Part shown: in pieces, positions 7,129 to 14,807 of the stretch | How positions within the stretch are numbered: position 1 is the first letter of the stretch | Layout of the letters: each line of letters opens with the position of its first letter | Assembly (NCBI GenBank): GCA_019637585.1 | Contig: JAHBVL010000024.1 | Span: 1-18,818, forward strand | DNA: 18,818 bases | From: Thermomicrobiales bacterium | Lineage (GTDB): Bacteria; Chloroflexota; Chloroflexia; Thermomicrobiales; UBA6265 | Reading direction: 5' to 3' | Program-made: the position numbers and the translations under genes | Notes under the pieces: generated by a model | Databases searched by the model: none | What the model was told of the DNA's origin: nothing | The model's input: only the letters and a program-made list of their open reading frames with translations

Positions 7129-9231
7129 TCAGTTGACGAGCTTTCGCTTGTTCGCCACATAGTCGACCAGGATGTACTCACCAAGCTGATCCGGCTGAGC
7201 GAGGAAGACCCGGCCGTTGTTGATCCGCATCAGGTCATTGACGAACTGGATCATGTAGGGCGACCGTTCCAGCATGAAGGTGTTGATCTTGATGCCGTCC
7301 CGGGTGCAGCGAATGACCTCCTTCAGCGTTTCCTGGAAGGTCTGCGGCATTGGGGGCCAGTGAAAGAAGAATTCGCCATTCTCGATATGGGCTGTCGGTT
7401 CGCCGTCGGTGATCATGATGATCTGGCGGTTGGTGCCCTTCTGACGGCTGAGCAGCTCGCGGGCGATCTGGAAACCATGCTGCATGTTGGTGCCGTACTG
7501 GTACTCGTTCCAGGTCAGGGTTGGCAGGTCGGCCGGTTTGAGCACCTCGGCCATGTAGGAGAACCCGATGATGTCGAGCGAGTCGCGTGGGTACTTGCTG
7601 CGAATCAGTGAATCGAGCGCCAGGGCGATCCGCTTGGCCGCGGTGAAGCTATCCGAATAGAACATCGACCGGCTCATGTCGATCATCAACACCGTTGACG
7701 ACCGGGTCACCTGTTCGGTGCGGTAGACCTCGAAATCGCTCGGATGCAGCTTGACCGGAGCGCCCGCGCCCTCGCGCTGCACCGCATTCATCATGGTCGC
7801 TTCCAGGTCGAGCAGGAAAGGATCGCCGAATTCATACGGCTTCGAGACATCGACCCGCTCCCCTGCCCCACCGGCGGAGTGAATCTCGTGCTGGCCGACG
7901 CGATCCCGCTTCAACTGGGTGAAGATGTCGCTCAGCGCCTTCTCACCGATCTTCCGCACCCCCTGGGGGGTCAGCTCGAAGCCGCGTTTCGTTTTCCGGA
8001 CGTATCCCGCGTCTTCCAGCACCTTGGCCAGCTCACCGAGTTGGTCGAGCTGCTCGCGGTACTCCTCCCCCAAAAGCTCCTCGATCTTCTCCTGATCGAG
8101 ACCGGCGAAGTCGCTCCAGTCGCGCACACTTCGGAGTTCTTCCTCGAGCGAGTCGAGGCCATCCAGGCGATCCATCATCCGCATGGCTTCGTGCAATGAG
8201 AGGGACTCGCTGCCGGAGAAGTCGTAGGAGCGGCGCCAGTCTTCCGGACGCATCATCTGCCCGAGATTCTGTTGGAGGCGAGCCATTTCCTGCTGTAAGC
8301 CGGGATCCTGCATGATCGCCTGCATCATCCCCTGCAGCTCGTTCTGCTGATCGGAGGTCATGCTGTTCATCAGCTGTTGCATCGCGGCATTCTGCTGCCG
8401 CATCCGCTCGATCAGATCCTCGATCGACTGCACATCCGGGCCAAAGAAATGCCCCCATTTGTGCATGAACTCCTCGAACTGCGGATTCTCGCCTCGCGCC
8501 CGCGCTTCCAGCATCTCGTTGAGATCCTGCATCATCCGGCGCATGTCAGAGACCTGCTCGGGAGACATCTCGGAAAGCGCCTGCTGCATCCCCTGGAAGG
8601 TCTGCTGCATCACCTGCTGCTGAAGTGCGGCCAGCAGCTCGTTGAACTTCGTCCGGGCATCCTGATCGAGGAAGTCGTATTCCTGCAGTCCGCGAATGGC
8701 CCCAGCAGGATCGCTCGGCAACGAATCCAGCTGTTCCAGCTTCTTCTCAGCCATTCGCTCCAGCATCTCCCGAAGGGCGCGCTCATCGCCAGATTCACTG
8801 CCATCTGCCTGCTGCCCACCGCCCGCTTCGGAACTGACTGCCGACTGCTGACTGCCGACTGCTTCGTCACCGCCCGCTGCCTGCTGCCCGCTGCCTGCTT
8901 CGTCCAATCGCCGCTGAATACCCTCCCGCTCCGTCTCCACAACATCCCGCAGCTGCTCGCGGATGTCGTCGAGAATCGAACCGAGGTCGTACTGGCCGAG
9001 CTGTCGTTGTCGTTCCTGGCGAAGGCGGTTCATCAGCTCGCGCAAACCGGGCATCCGCTCGCCATCAGGGCGCTCGATCCCTTCCCAGAAGAGCCGGCGC
9101 AGCGCGCTCATCAGATCGCCGTCGCGCATGAGCTCGTCGGCCATCGCCTTCATCAGATCGTCGGCGCCGACCGGATCGAGGAGTTGCGTGCCATCCCAGC
9201 GGGTATAGCGAGAGCGTTGAAATCGGGGCAT
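7129..9231 (-). CDS. VWA-domain protein, partner of the upstream AAA+ ATPase
   Basis: A 700-residue cytosolic protein. Residues 1-110 are charged and helical. Residues 111-147 are a Gly/Gln/Ser-rich low-complexity insert encoded by a short tandem repeat. Residues 150-400 are a long helical, Met/Gln-rich region likely to form coiled coils. The C-terminal von Willebrand A domain (about 510-690) has an intact metal site: D518-M-S520-R-S522, T581 and D609 (ITDGEP). The ATG 9231 is preceded by AGGAC 9 bases upstream. It lies 32 bases after the AAA+ gene and is surely co-transcribed. Length and pairing recall the mycobacterial Rv0958/Rv0959 pair and, more broadly, MoxR/VWA and BchI/BchD systems, in which the ATPase and the VWA protein work together as chaperone or metal-insertion machinery. 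The client is unknown. Confidence 0.93.
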   Translation of the reverse strand: MPRFQRSRYTRWDGTQLLDPVGADDLMKAMADELMRDGDLMSALRRLFWEGIERPDGERMPGLRELMNRLRQERQRQLGQYDLGSILDDIREQLRDVVETEREGIQRRLDEAGSGQQAAGGDEAVGSQQSAVSSEAGGGQQADGSESGDERALREMLERMAEKKLEQLDSLPSDPAGAIRGLQEYDFLDQDARTKFNELLAALQQQVMQQTFQGMQQALSEMSPEQVSDMRRMMQDLNEMLEARARGENPQFEEFMHKWGHFFGPDVQSIEDLIERMRQQNAAMQQLMNSMTSDQQNELQGMMQAIMQDPGLQQEMARLQQNLGQMMRPEDWRRSYDFSGSESLSLHEAMRMMDRLDGLDSLEEELRSVRDWSDFAGLDQEKIEELLGEEYREQLDQLGELAKVLEDAGYVRKTKRGFELTPQGVRKIGEKALSDIFTQLKRDRVGQHEIHSAGGAGERVDVSKPYEFGDPFLLDLEATMMNAVQREGAGAPVKLHPSDFEVYRTEQVTRSSTVLMIDMSRSMFYSDSFTAAKRIALALDSLIRSKYPRDSLDIIGFSYMAEVLKPADLPTLTWNEYQYGTNMQHGFQIARELLSRQKGTNRQIIMITDGEPTAHIENGEFFFHWPPMPQTFQETLKEVIRCTRDGIKINTFMLERSPYMIQFVNDLMRINNGRVFLAQPDQLGEYILVDYVANKRKLVN
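8805..8902 (-). repeat. Short tandem repeat translated inside the VWA gene
   Basis: The core (8838-8862) is heptamers CTGCCGA, CTGCTGA, CTGCCGA followed by CTGC on the plus strand. It is flanked by related CTGCCTGCTGCCC runs at 8805-8816 and 8878-8900. On the coding strand this yields residues 111-147 of the VWA protein, rich in Gly, Gln, Ser and Ala. Because the unit is 7 bases, only changes by three units, or compensated changes, keep the frame. It looks like a mobile or slippage-prone intergenic-type repeat that has been tolerated as a linker between two helical regions. Confidence 0.8.
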
Positions 9232-9263
9232 GGCAAAGATGTCCTGTTCTGAGAGGACCGGGA

Positions 9264-10688
9264 CTAGCGGTAGTACCTGGCCGGGCCGGCCCCGCCTCCC
9301 TTGTTCAGCTTGCGATTGAGATGGAGTCCTTCCAGCACGAACTCCACGGCCGAGGCCACCGCCACCGGGGTCTTGCCGACCCCCAGGTGATCGAGCGCTT
9401 CGCGCATGCCGTCGAGATGACTGAGCTGGTGAACGTAGTCCATGGCCGGCATCGAATCCGACGCTTCCACCGCCAGACCGTTTTCGAACGCCTGGATCAG
9501 CTGGTCGAATTGCCGCACCGAGAAGTGGCGGTTGAACGTCGTGACGATCGCCGTGGCGATCAACCGGTCGACGACCTGCTCCTCCCGGACTTCACCCAGC
9601 GTTTCCAGCTCGATCTTGCCGGTGGTCGAGGCGTGAACGGCTTCCAGGTCGGAGATACGGGGCGCTGCCGCTTTTTCGCCGAGTCTGATCGCCCGGCGGG
9701 TTGCATTTGAGATGAGGTTTTCGTAGTTGGCCACACTCATTCGCACAGAGACACCGGATCGCTGCGACACATCCTGCGACCGGCGCGCCTGATGCGTCAG
9801 CTCGGCCACGATCTCCCGCATGAACTCCGGCACCTCGGTCGTGATGCCGGCGGTGGCGAAATGGGTCCGCTCCTGCTCCATGATCTCCATTTCGAGCTCG
9901 ATCGTCTCGGGGTAGTGGGTGCGGATCTGCGAACCGTAACGGTCTTTCAACGGGGTGATGATGCGACCCCGGTTGGTGTAGTCCTCGGGATTGGCCGACG
10001 CCACGACGAAAACGTCGAGCGGCAGCCGGATCTTGTACCCCCTGATCTGCACATCACGTTCTTCCATGATGTTCAGCAGACCGACCTGGATCCGCTCGGC
10101 CAGATCGGGAAGCTCGTTCAGCGTGAAGATGCCGCGATTGGTGCGGGGGATGAGTCCATAGGAGATCGTCAGCTCGTCGCTCAGATAGCGACCCTCGGCG
10201 ACCTTGATCGGGTCGACTTCACCAATCAGGTCGGCAATGGTGGTATCAGGGGTCGCCAGTTTTTCGCCGTAGCGGCGATCGCGATGCACCCAGTCGATCG
10301 GCGTCGTTTCGCCTCGTTCGGCGACGAGATCGCGGGCGAATTTCGAAACCGGCGCCAGAGGATCGTCGTTGATCTCCGATCCTTCGACGATCGGCATCCA
10401 CTCATCGAGCAGCGCGGTCATGCTGCGGGCCAGGCGGGTCTTGGCCTGACCTCGCTCGCCGAGAAAGATGATGTCCTGCCCTGAGAGAATGGCGTTTTCG
10501 ATAGCCGGAATGACGGTCGTCTCGTAACCGACGACCCCTGGAAAGAGCGAATCCCCTTTCTTCAGCGCCGCGATCAGATTGCCGCGCATTTCCTCGCGGA
10601 CGGTTCGGCTGGTATAGCCGCTCTGGATGAGCTCACCGAGTGTCTCTGGCCGGTCGGATGATGACGTTTTGCGTGATGCCGGGGTCAT
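9264..10688 (-). CDS. AAA+ ATPase, MoxR/magnesium-chelatase (ChlI)-like
   Basis: A 474-residue cytosolic AAA+ ATPase. The Walker A is GERGQAKTR at 77-85, where the usual last Gly is Ala82 but Lys83 and Thr84 are kept. The Walker B is FTLNELPD (N191, E192), with Asn in place of Asp. Sensor 1 is around SANPEDYTN (N233), and a probable arginine finger is in LKDRYG (R250). The rest is the helical lid and a conserved C-terminal extension ending GGGAGPARYYR. ATG 10688 follows AAGGA by 8 bases. The gene heads an operon with the VWA gene 32 bases downstream, the classic MoxR/VWA or BchI/BchD arrangement; no cobalt or magnesium chelatase subunit or pigment gene is present. A remodelling or co-chaperone role is more likely than true chelation, but this is inference. 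Confidence 0.94.
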   Translation of the reverse strand: MTPASRKTSSSDRPETLGELIQSGYTSRTVREEMRGNLIAALKKGDSLFPGVVGYETTVIPAIENAILSGQDIIFLGERGQAKTRLARSMTALLDEWMPIVEGSEINDDPLAPVSKFARDLVAERGETTPIDWVHRDRRYGEKLATPDTTIADLIGEVDPIKVAEGRYLSDELTISYGLIPRTNRGIFTLNELPDLAERIQVGLLNIMEERDVQIRGYKIRLPLDVFVVASANPEDYTNRGRIITPLKDRYGSQIRTHYPETIELEMEIMEQERTHFATAGITTEVPEFMREIVAELTHQARRSQDVSQRSGVSVRMSVANYENLISNATRRAIRLGEKAAAPRISDLEAVHASTTGKIELETLGEVREEQVVDRLIATAIVTTFNRHFSVRQFDQLIQAFENGLAVEASDSMPAMDYVHQLSHLDGMREALDHLGVGKTPVAVASAVEFVLEGLHLNRKLNKGGGAGPARYYR

Positions 10689-10802
10689 AGCGAGTCCTTG
10701 CAGTGTGATTCAGGTGGGAAAGTCGCGGGGAAGCGTCGGACGTGGAGCTTCCGCCTTCGCGACCTCTACAAAGCATACGCGAGGGAGCAACCACCGTGCG
10801 CC

Positions 10803-11109
10803 GGGCAACGCAGGCGGTGCCGCTAACCGTCGCGGTGGTGTCGGGGTGTTTTGGGTGTAGCGGCGAGGCCTGCCTCGCTCGTCAGTCGCTGGGGTTGCGG
10901 TGGGCAACGCAGGCGTTGCCGCTACCTGCCGCGGCGGTGTTGGGGGGTGTTTGGGTGTAGCGGCGAGGCCCGCCTCGCCCGTCGGTCGCTGGGGTTGCGG
11001 TGGGCAACGCCTGCGTTGCCGCTACCTGTCGCGGCGGCAGTGGGTGTAGCGGCGAGGCCTGCCTCGCCCGTTGGTCGCTGGGGTTGCGGTGGGCAACGCA
11101 GGCGTTGCC
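10803..11109. repeat. Palindromic repeat block, alternating A and B palindromes
   Basis: This fills most of the 431-base gap between the AAA+ gene start and the CpaF-like gene end. A palindromes (GGCAACGC-NN-GCGTTGCC type) lie at 10805-10820 (decayed), 10903-10920, 11003-11020 and 11092-11109. B palindromes (GGCGAGGC-NN-GCCTCGCC type) lie at 10862-10879, 10962-10979 and 11051-11068. Unit length is about 89-100 bases, with a shared spacer GTCGCTGGGGTTGCGGTG between B and A. The two central bases of A are AG in three copies and CT in the one at 11003. The last A copy ends 11 bases before the stop codon of the CpaF-like gene. Each palindrome could fold in RNA or extrude in DNA. No coding sequence is seen in 10689-11119. 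Confidence 0.9.
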
Positions 11110-11119
11110 GCTACAGCTG

Positions 11120-11830
11120 TCACGGCAGCCGTCGCAGGAGCGCAGCAATGTCGCGCTCGATATCGCCTCGAGGCAGCGACGCGGCGTCGAGCATTCGCTC
11201 GACGATCCTCACGCGATCGCTCATCGAGACCGTTTCGCCAAGGGGTTCGATCACGACCGATCCGGGCCGTGCGCCGGGAAGCACACCGGTCGTTCGCGCG
11301 CCCGGCATCTCGATCAGGAGCATCGGCCGCATGACCAGTTGTGCCGGTACGTCGAGCGGCGGTGCGATCAGCGTCTGGAGGAACTCGGCCGGCGACGCAG
11401 CATGGGCGGTGCCGGCGACCTGAAAACCGGCGACCATTGCCTCGAACAGCCGCCGGACGGGACGACCCCAGAGGTAAGCAGGCAGGTGTGGGCTGATCTC
11501 ATTCACCAGGAGGATCGATCGCGCCGGGTTCGCCGATTCCAGGAAGTCGAAGGTTTCGTAGCCGCCTCGCAGATAGACGGGCTCCCGGTCAGTGGTTGCT
11601 TCGACGAGCAGTGCATGCAGGAGCGAGGACTTTCCAGCCCCGCTCGCCTCCGAGATCACAAAGAGGGACACGCCGCGCTCCAGCAAGAGCAGGGAGAGCG
11701 CTGCATCTGGCGCCGGGAGCGTGCCGTCAGCGATCAGCTCACCCAGTGTCTTGATTTTCGCCGGCGGATAGGGAGTTCCCCACCAGAAAAATGGCGCGTC
11801 GCGACGCTGGGCGTAGCGACCGATGGTCAC
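11120..11830 (-). CDS. Small CpaF/type II-IV secretion ATPase-like protein with altered P-loop
   Basis: A 236-residue protein whose layout follows the core of CpaF/VirB11 ATPases. KTLGELIADGTL (27-38) resembles their linker before the nucleotide site. FVISEASGAGKSS (57-69) is the P-loop with K67 and S68, but its first Gly is Glu61. ILLVNEISP (107-114) sits at the Walker B/Glu position. RLFEAMVAGFQVAGTAHAASPAEFLQTL (split here as residues 127-154) matches the region where CpaF has its TxHA(N)S histidine box. It lacks the N-terminal domain of true secretion ATPases and no pilus or secretion genes are nearby. The GTG start overlaps the TGA stop of the upstream PRTase-fusion gene (GTGA, 11830-11827), so the two are translationally coupled. 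The function is unknown; ATP binding is likely and hydrolysis is uncertain. Confidence 0.85.
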   Translation of the reverse strand: MTIGRYAQRRDAPFFWWGTPYPPAKIKTLGELIADGTLPAPDAALSLLLLERGVSLFVISEASGAGKSSLLHALLVEATTDREPVYLRGGYETFDFLESANPARSILLVNEISPHLPAYLWGRPVRRLFEAMVAGFQVAGTAHAASPAEFLQTLIAPPLDVPAQLVMRPMLLIEMPGARTTGVLPGARPGSVVIEPLGETVSMSDRVRIVERMLDAASLPRGDIERDIAALLRRLP

Positions 11831-12972
11831 TGCTGGTGGCTTTCGCTTTCGGGTTTCGTTTTGAGGCGTGGCCGGGAGGGAGCGCGCAACGGAGCGACCA
11901 TCGGGAGATCGTCGAACTGGTCCTGATAGGAGATTCCATACCCGACCAGCACATCGTCCGGCGCGGCGAATCCAGTCCAGGCGATCGGCAGATCGAGAAT
12001 TCTGGCGTCGGTTCGATCGAAGAGCGAGCAGACCCGCACACTGCGGGCGCCCTGCTGGCGAAGCCAGTCGGCGGCGAAGGTGGCGCTGAGTCCCGTGCTG
12101 ACGACGTCTGCTACCAGCACGACATCGCGGCCATCGATGGTGCAGCCCGGTTTGCGCAACACACGAACCCGGTCGTCCGATTCGTTGCCGGGTCTGGTCA
12201 GCGCCAAAGCGTCGGTGGTGGAGGGCACGCCCTCAGCGGCCAGTGCGGCTTCCATCGCCCCGAGAAATCTGAGCGCGCTCGACCCGAGGCCGATCAGGCA
12301 GACGGGATCGTCGCCGTAACCGTTTCCGCCACTGGCGGTGGCGACACGCCCCTCCGGCATCACGGCGTGCCGCCCCCAATCGGGAACGACGTTTCGCGAC
12401 TCGCAGCGGCTCGCCGCGATCTCAGCCGCCAGCCCGGCGACCCGCTGCTGCAGCTGCCCGTCGGAGTGAATCGGTTTCCCGGGAATCCGCGTGGTGGCGT
12501 GGCCATTCACGCCGAACACCGACCCCATCAGCCGGTCGTAGTCCTTGCGGTACATCAACCGGATCTGGACGGTGGGAAAGGCCTCTTTCAGCCGGCGGAT
12601 CTTCCGGTTCTTCCGGGTCACCAGACTCTGGCGCATGGTGGTGAGTTCGACATAGACATCGTGCTGCGGCAGATAGAAATCGGGACACACCTGCTCGGTC
12701 GGCCGGCCGGTCTCGTCGCACGTGAGGTGGAAGGTCGTCGGTTCGTAGACCCACTCGACCCGATAGAACGAAAAGACGCGCGCCAGATCCTGCTCAGTCG
12801 GATGAGCGAAGTCGATCGAGCTTGCTGGACGGACCAGATGTCGGGGGAGACTCAGTGGTTTCTGCGCCGGTTGCGCGTTCCCGCTGCCCGGGAACCGTTC
12901 GATGCCATTACCCGTTCCTGACAGGATTGCGGCGCGAAAAAGCTCGCGGCCACCTTCCAGCTGATGCCCCAC
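11827..12972 (-). CDS. Fusion of a PD-(D/E)XK nuclease-like domain and a 6-oxopurine phosphoribosyltransferase-like domain
   Basis: A 381-residue protein with two parts. After a loose N-terminus (1-50), residues 55-148 resemble a PD-(D/E)XK fold: VEWVYEP (E77), PDFYLP (D98) and VYVELTT (E109), followed by a basic helix (R120 to K129) and a strand; the usual Lys after E109 is Thr111. Residues 170-362 align with hypoxanthine-guanine PRTases: QLQQRVAGLAAEI, VCLIGLGSS, the PRPP loop VLVADVVSTGLS (285-296), SLFDRTDAR and PDDVLVGYGISYQ. In the PRPP loop the usual Glu-Asp pair is Ala288-Asp289 and the catalytic Asp is Ser292; the late Arg before LP is also replaced. The GTG 12972 has GAGGTGG just upstream. 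It is coupled to the ATPase-like gene by a 4-base overlap. PRPP or nucleotide sensing rather than ordinary salvage is possible. Confidence 0.85.
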   Translation of the reverse strand: MGHQLEGGRELFRAAILSGTGNGIERFPGSGNAQPAQKPLSLPRHLVRPASSIDFAHPTEQDLARVFSFYRVEWVYEPTTFHLTCDETGRPTEQVCPDFYLPQHDVYVELTTMRQSLVTRKNRKIRRLKEAFPTVQIRLMYRKDYDRLMGSVFGVNGHATTRIPGKPIHSDGQLQQRVAGLAAEIAASRCESRNVVPDWGRHAVMPEGRVATASGGNGYGDDPVCLIGLGSSALRFLGAMEAALAAEGVPSTTDALALTRPGNESDDRVRVLRKPGCTIDGRDVVLVADVVSTGLSATFAADWLRQQGARSVRVCSLFDRTDARILDLPIAWTGFAAPDDVLVGYGISYQDQFDDLPMVAPLRAPSRPRLKTKPESESHQQ

Positions 12973-13031
12973 ATCCCACCTCGATCATTGCCTAGTTGCG
13001 CTCTGATTCAGCCAGGCGGGAAGGCGCACGT

Positions 13032-13078
13032 CACCCAAAGCGTCAGCCGCACAGTCTGACGCGAGCGTTCAAAGGGTG
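13032..13078. promoter_or_regulatory. Nested inverted repeat upstream of the PRTase-fusion gene
   Basis: The inner arms GCGTCAG (13040-13046) and CTGACGC (13056-13062) are perfect complements around a 9-base loop. Outer arms CACCC (13032-13036) and GGGTG (13074-13078) could close a larger structure. It lies 60-106 bases upstream of the GTG at 12972. It could be an operator, a leader hairpin or chance; no T-run suggests a terminator. Confidence 0.35.
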
Positions 13079-13338
13079 GCGATCCTGCGGGGACCTGACC
13101 TGATTCTTGCACACTTCTGAGCGGTCTGACAACGCGTGTCCGGAGGTCACGCATTGGCTTGCCATATGGAGAGATGACTGCCGCGGGAATACCAGCGCGC
13201 GACTGCGTCCGAACGGCTCTGACGCGATCGTTTCTCGTCCGGCATCGGTCGGCGTGACTCTGTTTTGGTGACTCTCTGTCCCAACAGATGCAGGAATGCC
13301 AGCCGATTTCGTACGCTTACGGACAATGGCCAGAGCGT

Positions 13339-13357
13339 CCGGATCATTCGTGACCGG
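13339..13357 (+). promoter_or_regulatory. Leader hairpin with TTCG loop before the TrpB2 ribosome site
   Basis: CCGG-a-TCA (13339-13346), loop TTCG, TGACCGG (13351-13357) forms a 7-pair stem with one bulged A. It ends 6 bases before the Shine-Dalgarno GAGAGGA (13364-13370). It may modulate translation or mRNA stability; no ligand-binding riboswitch pattern was recognised. Confidence 0.35.
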
Positions 13358-13378
13358 CATGACGAGAGGACTCCGACG

Positions 13379-14746
13379 ATGGGAGAAACGCGCAAGTTCC
13401 TGCTCAGCGAAGCTGACATTCCCGCGGCCTGGTACAACATCCAGGCTGATTTGCCGAAACCGCTACCGCCCGTTCTCCACCCCGGCACCCATCAGCCGGT
13501 CGGGCCGGACGATCTCGCTCCGCTCTTCCCCATGGAAGTGATCAAGCAGGAAGTCAGCCAGGATCGCGAGATCGAGATTCCCGGTCCGGTTCTCGACGTC
13601 TATCGTCTCTGGCGCCCCACGCCCCTCTACCGGGCACATTCCCTGGAGAAGGCGCTCGATCTCCCTGCGAACATCAAGATTCTCTACAAGTACGAGGGTG
13701 TTTCACCAGCCGGGAGCCACAAACCGAACACCGCCGTTCCCCAGGCGTACTACAACAAGCAGGAAGGCGTCACCCGCCTGGCAACGGAAACGGGCGCCGG
13801 TCAGTGGGGAAGCTCACTGGCCATGGCCTGTACGACCTTTGGGCTCGACCTGAAGGTCTACATGGTCCGCATCAGCTACGACCAGAAACCCTATCGCCGG
13901 ATGATGATGGAAACCTGGGGAGCGGAGTGCGTCGCCAGTCCGAGCCCGGACACCAACGCTGGACGGGCCATTCTCGAAGCGGATCCCGATTCGACCGGTT
14001 CGCTCGGCATCGCGATTTCCGAAGCAGTCGAAGACGCGGCAACGACACCAGGCACCAAGTACTCGCTCGGATCGGTGCTCAATCACGTGCTGATGCACCA
14101 GACCGTGATCGGTTTGGAAGCGCAGAAGCAGCTGGAGATGGCCGACGCCTGGCCGGATGTGATCGTCGGCTGCGCGGGAGGCGGGTCGAACTTCGCCGGA
14201 CTGACACTTCCCTTCCTCAAAGCGAAATTCGACGGTGCCGCCACCCGCATCGTGGCCGCCGAACCGGCGGCCTGCCCGTCGCTGACGCGCGGCACCTATG
14301 CCTATGACTTCGGCGATACCGCCGGAATGACTCCCTTGGTCAAAATGCACACGCTGGGGCACACATTCGTTCCGGCCAGCATTCACGCCGGCGGACTCCG
14401 CTATCACGGCATGGCGCCGCTGGTCAGTCATCTCTACGAGCTCGGCGCGATCGAAGCGACGGCGGTGAAGCAAACCGCCGCATTCGAAGCGGCGATCACC
14501 TTCGCCCGCTCGGAAGGCATCATCCCCGGACCTGAGCCAACCCACGCCATCCGGGTCGCCATCGACGAAGCGCTGGCTGCCCGCGAAGCCGGAGAAGCGA
14601 AGACGATCCTCTTCGGTCTATCGGGTCACGGCAATTTCGACCTGACCGCCTACGAGCGATACCTGAACGGCGATCTGCAGGACTACGACTACCCGCAGGA
14701 ATCGGTGGAAGCGGCTCTCCAGTCGCTGCCGATGGTGGCCGACTAG
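13379..14746 (+). CDS. trpB2: Tryptophan synthase beta-like protein, TrpB2 type
   Basis: A PLP enzyme of 455 residues that joins indole and serine to make tryptophan, or acts as an indole-salvage or serine-deaminating form. TrpB2 features are the length (TrpB1 is about 400), the long N-terminal part (1-75) and the PLP site [11 protein letters not shown] with K115. ETGAGQWG (137-144), the phosphate-binding CAGGGSNF (265-272) and GLSGHGNFD (413-421) are also present. ATG 13379 is 8 bases after GAGAGGA; the frame is open upstream to 13265 without family sequence. No trpA, trpC or other trp genes are nearby, which is usual for TrpB2 genes working without TrpA. The transcript ends at the strong hairpin 14760-14790. 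Confidence 0.95.
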   Translation: MGETRKFLLSEADIPAAWYNIQADLPKPLPPVLHPGTHQPVGPDDLAPLFPMEVIKQEVSQDREIEIPGPVLDVYRLWRPTPLYRAHSLEKALDLPANIKILYKYEGVSPAGSHKPNTAVPQAYYNKQEGVTRLATETGAGQWGSSLAMACTTFGLDLKVYMVRISYDQKPYRRMMMETWGAECVASPSPDTNAGRAILEADPDSTGSLGIAISEAVEDAATTPGTKYSLGSVLNHVLMHQTVIGLEAQKQLEMADAWPDVIVGCAGGGSNFAGLTLPFLKAKFDGAATRIVAAEPAACPSLTRGTYAYDFGDTAGMTPLVKMHTLGHTFVPASIHAGGLRYHGMAPLVSHLYELGAIEATAVKQTAAFEAAITFARSEGIIPGPEPTHAIRVAIDEALAAREAGEAKTILFGLSGHGNFDLTAYERYLNGDLQDYDYPQESVEAALQSLPMVAD

Positions 14747-14759
14747 CTTTTACACGTTC

Positions 14760-14790
14760 AGAAGGGAGGCGCCGGGTGCGCCTCCCTTCT
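14760..14790. terminator. Shared hairpin between convergent TrpB2 and DedA genes
   Basis: A perfect 13-pair stem, AGAAGGGAGGCGC (14760-14772) and GCGCCTCCCTTCT (14778-14790), has a 5-base loop. It starts 13 bases after the TrpB2 stop and 17 bases before the DedA stop. A run of T is absent on the plus side (CGTTG), and the minus side is likewise poor in T, so it may block both transcripts by structure or with Rho or processing. Confidence 0.8.
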
Positions 14791-14807
14791 CGTTGTCAGT
14801 CCTGGGA

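Larger units (their letters stand above)
12973..13378. other. Divergent intergenic region with two structured elements
   Basis: This 406-base gap separates the minus-strand PRTase-fusion operon from the plus-strand TrpB2 gene. It must hold both promoters, but no convincing -35/-10 pair was found on either strand. It contains an inverted repeat near the PRTase side (13032-13078) and a small hairpin just before the TrpB2 ribosome site (13339-13357). No T-box consensus, riboswitch I can name, tRNA or small gene with a ribosome site was seen. Confidence 0.6.

Noticed and set aside
8377-9252. 291-codon plus-strand frame opposite the VWA gene
   Set aside because: Low-complexity Leu/His-rich shadow of the VWA coding sequence.
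10803-11109. CRISPR array
   Set aside because: The repeated parts are self-complementary palindromes of two types, the spacers are themselves alike, and there are no cas genes.
11791-12921. 376-codon plus-strand frame opposite the PRTase fusion
   Set aside because: The minus-strand product has clear HPRT-like motifs and a ribosome site; the plus frame has neither.
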